NCBI GenBank assembly: GCA_003543245.1
Contig: DPJB01000007.1
Coordinates: 84,977-148,976 of the forward strand
Origin: Moraxellaceae bacterium
GTDB taxonomy: Bacteria; Pseudomonadota; Gammaproteobacteria; Pseudomonadales; Moraxellaceae
DNA: 64,000 nucleotides
Reading direction: 5' to 3'
The notes below the pieces were generated by a model. That model was not told the origin of the DNA and did no database searches. It worked only from the letters and a program-made list of their open reading frames with translations. Below, in pieces: positions 62,080 to 64,000 of the stretch. Made by a program: the position numbers and the translations under genes. Positions within the stretch are counted from its first letter, which is position 1, and every line of letters begins with the position of its first letter.

Positions 62080-62760
62080 TTAGTCGATTGTTTCGGCCTG
62101 CATGGGAGCGGCTTGCGTCGGCGCAATAAAGTCTACGGCCTTCCAGTCAGGTTTGGCACTCGCGTCCGGCAGTACTTCGCCAACACGCCAGGCCGGCGTG
62201 GCCGGGTTATTGGCCAGCGGCATTTCGGTAGCGGCGGGGGCAGGGCTGCGCGTGTGGGCATGCATCACCGTGGGTAGCTTGTAGTACTCCGGCGTCTGGA
62301 TGGCGTTAAACCAGCCGTTGGGAATCCAGTTCCAGTCCGGCGAGGGAAGCTCGCTGCCGTTGTAGGCGCAGTTGGCAAAGGCACGCAGCACGTCATAAGT
62401 GCGGTTCATGCAGTTGCCGCCGGTAAGGTTGTAGGGCTGGTGTTTGGCCCAGGCCACCACATTGTCGGCCGCCTTCCAGTCCGGCGTAATGCCGTCAGAA
62501 ACGGTGAGCAACTTGTACACGTCGTATTCGTTGCCGCGCTTGCTGCCGGTTTCTGCAAAGTACATGAGGGCCGCACGAAGGTTGGGCACACGCAACGCCC
62601 AGAAACCGTTATAGCTGCCTTGCCAGCCCGGACCTTCCAGCGCACCAATGCACCAGGAACCATCGGGATATTCAAAACCCCAGGCAGCATGCCCGAGCAG
62701 GGGTTGGCCGGCGAGTGCATCCGGACGGTGGGGACAGAGAACGACCATTGCCTTGGCCAT
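62080..62760 (-). CDS. Uncharacterised protein with possible permuted papain-like pattern
   Basis: A 226-residue protein I do not recognise. Near its start is LLGHAAWGFEYPDGSWCIGALEG, and near residue 115 TGGNCMNRTYDVLRAFA. A histidine before a later cysteine, both in helical or strand contexts rich in glycine, resembles permuted NlpC/P60 or LRAT-like enzymes; this is inference. The C-terminal 60 residues are low-complexity (proline and alanine). There is no signal peptide. AGGAG lies six bases before the ATG, so translation should be strong. Confidence 0.65.
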   Translation of the reverse strand: MAKAMVVLCPHRPDALAGQPLLGHAAWGFEYPDGSWCIGALEGPGWQGSYNGFWALRVPNLRAALMYFAETGSKRGNEYDVYKLLTVSDGITPDWKAADNVVAWAKHQPYNLTGGNCMNRTYDVLRAFANCAYNGSELPSPDWNWIPNGWFNAIQTPEYYKLPTVMHAHTRSPAPAATEMPLANNPATPAWRVGEVLPDASAKPDWKAVDFIAPTQAAPMQAETID

Positions 62761-62888
62761 GAGTGACTCCTTTCACAGTGGGGGTTGGGTGTGGCGATTT
62801 CTTTGGTTGGGTATATCTGGGCATGTTGCACCTCCTCTGGTTATGAAGAGGTGCCCACTAAATCGGGGGAACTACATCACCACACCCG

Positions 62889-63260
62889 CTACTTCATCGA
62901 ATGCAGCCCGATCATGTTCCCTTCGGTGTCGTAGACCAGCGAGATGTAGCCGTACTGGCCAATCGACATCTTCTGGTTTTGCAGTTTGCCGCCTGCGGCA
63001 ATGGCGCGGGCTTGTTCGGTGGCGCAGTCTTCGCAGCTGAAGTACACCAGCACGCTGTTCCTGCCGGCAGAAAAGCCTTTCATGTGCACGAGTGCGCCAG
63101 AGGTGCCCATGCGCTCGGGGTTCATGGGGAAGGCCCACATCTCGGGGGTGGGGGCGTTCAGCCGTTCCAGTTTTACCTGGAAGACGGCTTCGTAGAATTT
63201 CTTGGCGCGGGCCATGTCGTCTACGTAGATTTCAAACCAGCCGACCGGGTTGATGGTCAT
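62889..63260 (-). CDS. VOC-family (glyoxalase/bleomycin resistance-like) protein
   Basis: A 123-residue VOC protein: NPVGWFEIYVDDMARAKKFYEAVF at the start, SGALVHMKGFSAGRNSVLVYFS in the middle and VYDTEGNMIGLHSMK at the end. It resembles the lyase-like group related to YwkD/PhnB. The ATG at 63260 follows AGGGAGAG. The substrate is unknown. Confidence 0.88.
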   Translation of the reverse strand: MTINPVGWFEIYVDDMARAKKFYEAVFQVKLERLNAPTPEMWAFPMNPERMGTSGALVHMKGFSAGRNSVLVYFSCEDCATEQARAIAAGGKLQNQKMSIGQYGYISLVYDTEGNMIGLHSMK

Positions 63261-63325
63261 GATTTCTCTCCCTGAAAACGGGCCTGTCGGCACAGGGTGC
63301 CGACGGCCGTTGCCATCCAGTATGG

Positions 63326-64000
63326 CTAAAAGCCGCGCATTGTCTCGGGAATAACGTAGGTTTTTCCGTCATATCGCAGTGTATCCACGGTCACGACCGG
63401 CGCGGTGGCAGTTTCTACGCACTCGTCGTTTTCTGCGCTGTTGCGGCTGCCGGTTGTCACGGTCCGCACCAGCAGGTCGGCAAAGCCGTGGCTGACTGTC
63501 TTGCCAATCTCGATGGTACGTTCGGTTTGCTCAAATTCGCCGGTGCAGTTTGTGTCCCACTCGCCGCGCGTGCTGCTGGTTACCAGTCCGGTGATTACCT
63601 GCCGCAGGGTGCCCTGCTGTTGCACGTACAGGTACAGGGTAGTGTCGCTGGCCGGGTTGGCGCGGGACGAGCCGGAGTGGCTGATGCGTACGCCAAAGGC
63701 GCGCACGCCGGGTGCCAGCCGGTAGCGGGCGGTATCAATGGTGATGCCGCTAAAGCGCCAGGCATCCGAGGTGATGGCGGTTTTCTGCAGCAGGCGGGCC
63801 AGTGGCTTGCGGGTGGCCGAGTTGACGATCATCACATCAAGATCGTAATCGCCCATGGTGTCATCGTTGCCATAGTCGTCGTTGCTTGTGTCTTGTGCTG
63901 CATCGACCGGAGGCTTCTGCAGGTAGGACAGCGCCACAATGCTTTTGCTGTTGTCATCCGGCCATGCCTTGCAAGTGTTGAACTGGTTGTAACGCCGCAC
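63326..64000 (-). CDS. Protein of unknown function, 5' end beyond the window
   Basis: A reverse-strand frame open to the right edge, at least 224 residues, ending YVIPETMRGF. The first codon in the window happens to be GTG, but there is no evidence that it is the real start. The visible part contains no family I recognise; strand-rich segments such as ALSYLQKPP, TLYLYVQQQG and VDTLRYDGKTYVIP suggest a secreted or periplasmic beta-rich protein. Two cysteines (ECVE and NCTG) could form a disulfide. Confidence 0.6.
   Translation of the reverse strand: MRRYNQFNTCKAWPDDNSKSIVALSYLQKPPVDAAQDTSNDDYGNDDTMGDYDLDVMIVNSATRKPLARLLQKTAITSDAWRFSGITIDTARYRLAPGVRAFGVRISHSGSSRANPASDTTLYLYVQQQGTLRQVITGLVTSSTRGEWDTNCTGEFEQTERTIEIGKTVSHGFADLLVRTVTTGSRNSAENDECVETATAPVVTVDTLRYDGKTYVIPETMRGF

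Overview
The window is a continuous stretch of a chromosome rich in G and C from a gammaproteobacterium. The gene families (hemE, a UbiB-type kinase, yajQ, slyX, uup, lipA, sthA, PA2779/PA2778-like proteins, DcaP-like porin, rhombotail lipoprotein, CrbS/CrbR-like acetate regulators) point to a free-living, aerobic, acetate- and fatty-acid-using member of or near the Pseudomonadales. I cannot name the genus. No rRNA, tRNA, CRISPR array, IS element or prophage is visible.

Layout. 1-17 kb is housekeeping and mixed metabolism: a TauE/SafE exporter cut by the window edge, hemE, ubiB-like, yajQ, an AraC regulator, two DUF4442 hotdog proteins, slyX, uup, a lipoprotein with phhB, an acetoacetate-decarboxylase-like protein, a serine hydrolase, a metallo-hydrolase, an NAD-dependent epimerase, a diguanylate cyclase, a DUF2058 protein and a CvfB-like protein. 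17-22.5 kb is an accessory island: an AT-richer gene-poor stretch, a putative immunity gene and a secreted RHS/YD-repeat protein with a small Cys/His-rich tip. 22.5-34.3 kb holds a second GGDEF protein, a beta-CASP nuclease, a DUF4403 lipoprotein, and an SHP-DHC-cytochrome b operon followed by its own QseBC-like two-component system, then a receiver protein, the PA2779/PA2778 pair and a DedA-PAP2 fusion.

34-53 kb is the most coherent region and looks like an acetate regulon: lipA, sthA, a DcaP-like porin divergent from acs, crbR overlapping acs by 4 bases, a thiolase/MaoC pair, and further on the CrbS-type hybrid kinase, a DnaQ-like exonuclease and a cNMP/CBS/DUF294 protein. Reading the intergenic DNA by eye, I find a 16-bp imperfect palindrome (idealised TTAGACCATGGTCTAA) at five promoters: acs, the DcaP-like porin, sthA, the DUF294 gene, and a fifth that faces no protein gene. 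At all five the palindrome lies exactly 23 bases upstream of a -10-like hexamer, the geometry of an activator overlapping the -35 position. The fifth leads into an approximately 80-nt stretch with three hairpins ending in a T-rich intrinsic terminator between the crbS-like and exonuclease genes: a candidate small RNA under the same control. This is the strongest candidate for an undescribed system here.

53-64 kb is a set of mostly single-gene units: OsmC, a peroxiredoxin-like protein, small dimeric-barrel and VOC proteins, an outer-membrane barrel, a NYN-domain protein, DUF3422, a rhombotail lipoprotein, a GST, a CWC protein, a TMEM175-like channel, a HAD lipoprotein, an unrecognised protein with a possible papain-like pattern, and an unknown protein cut by the right edge.
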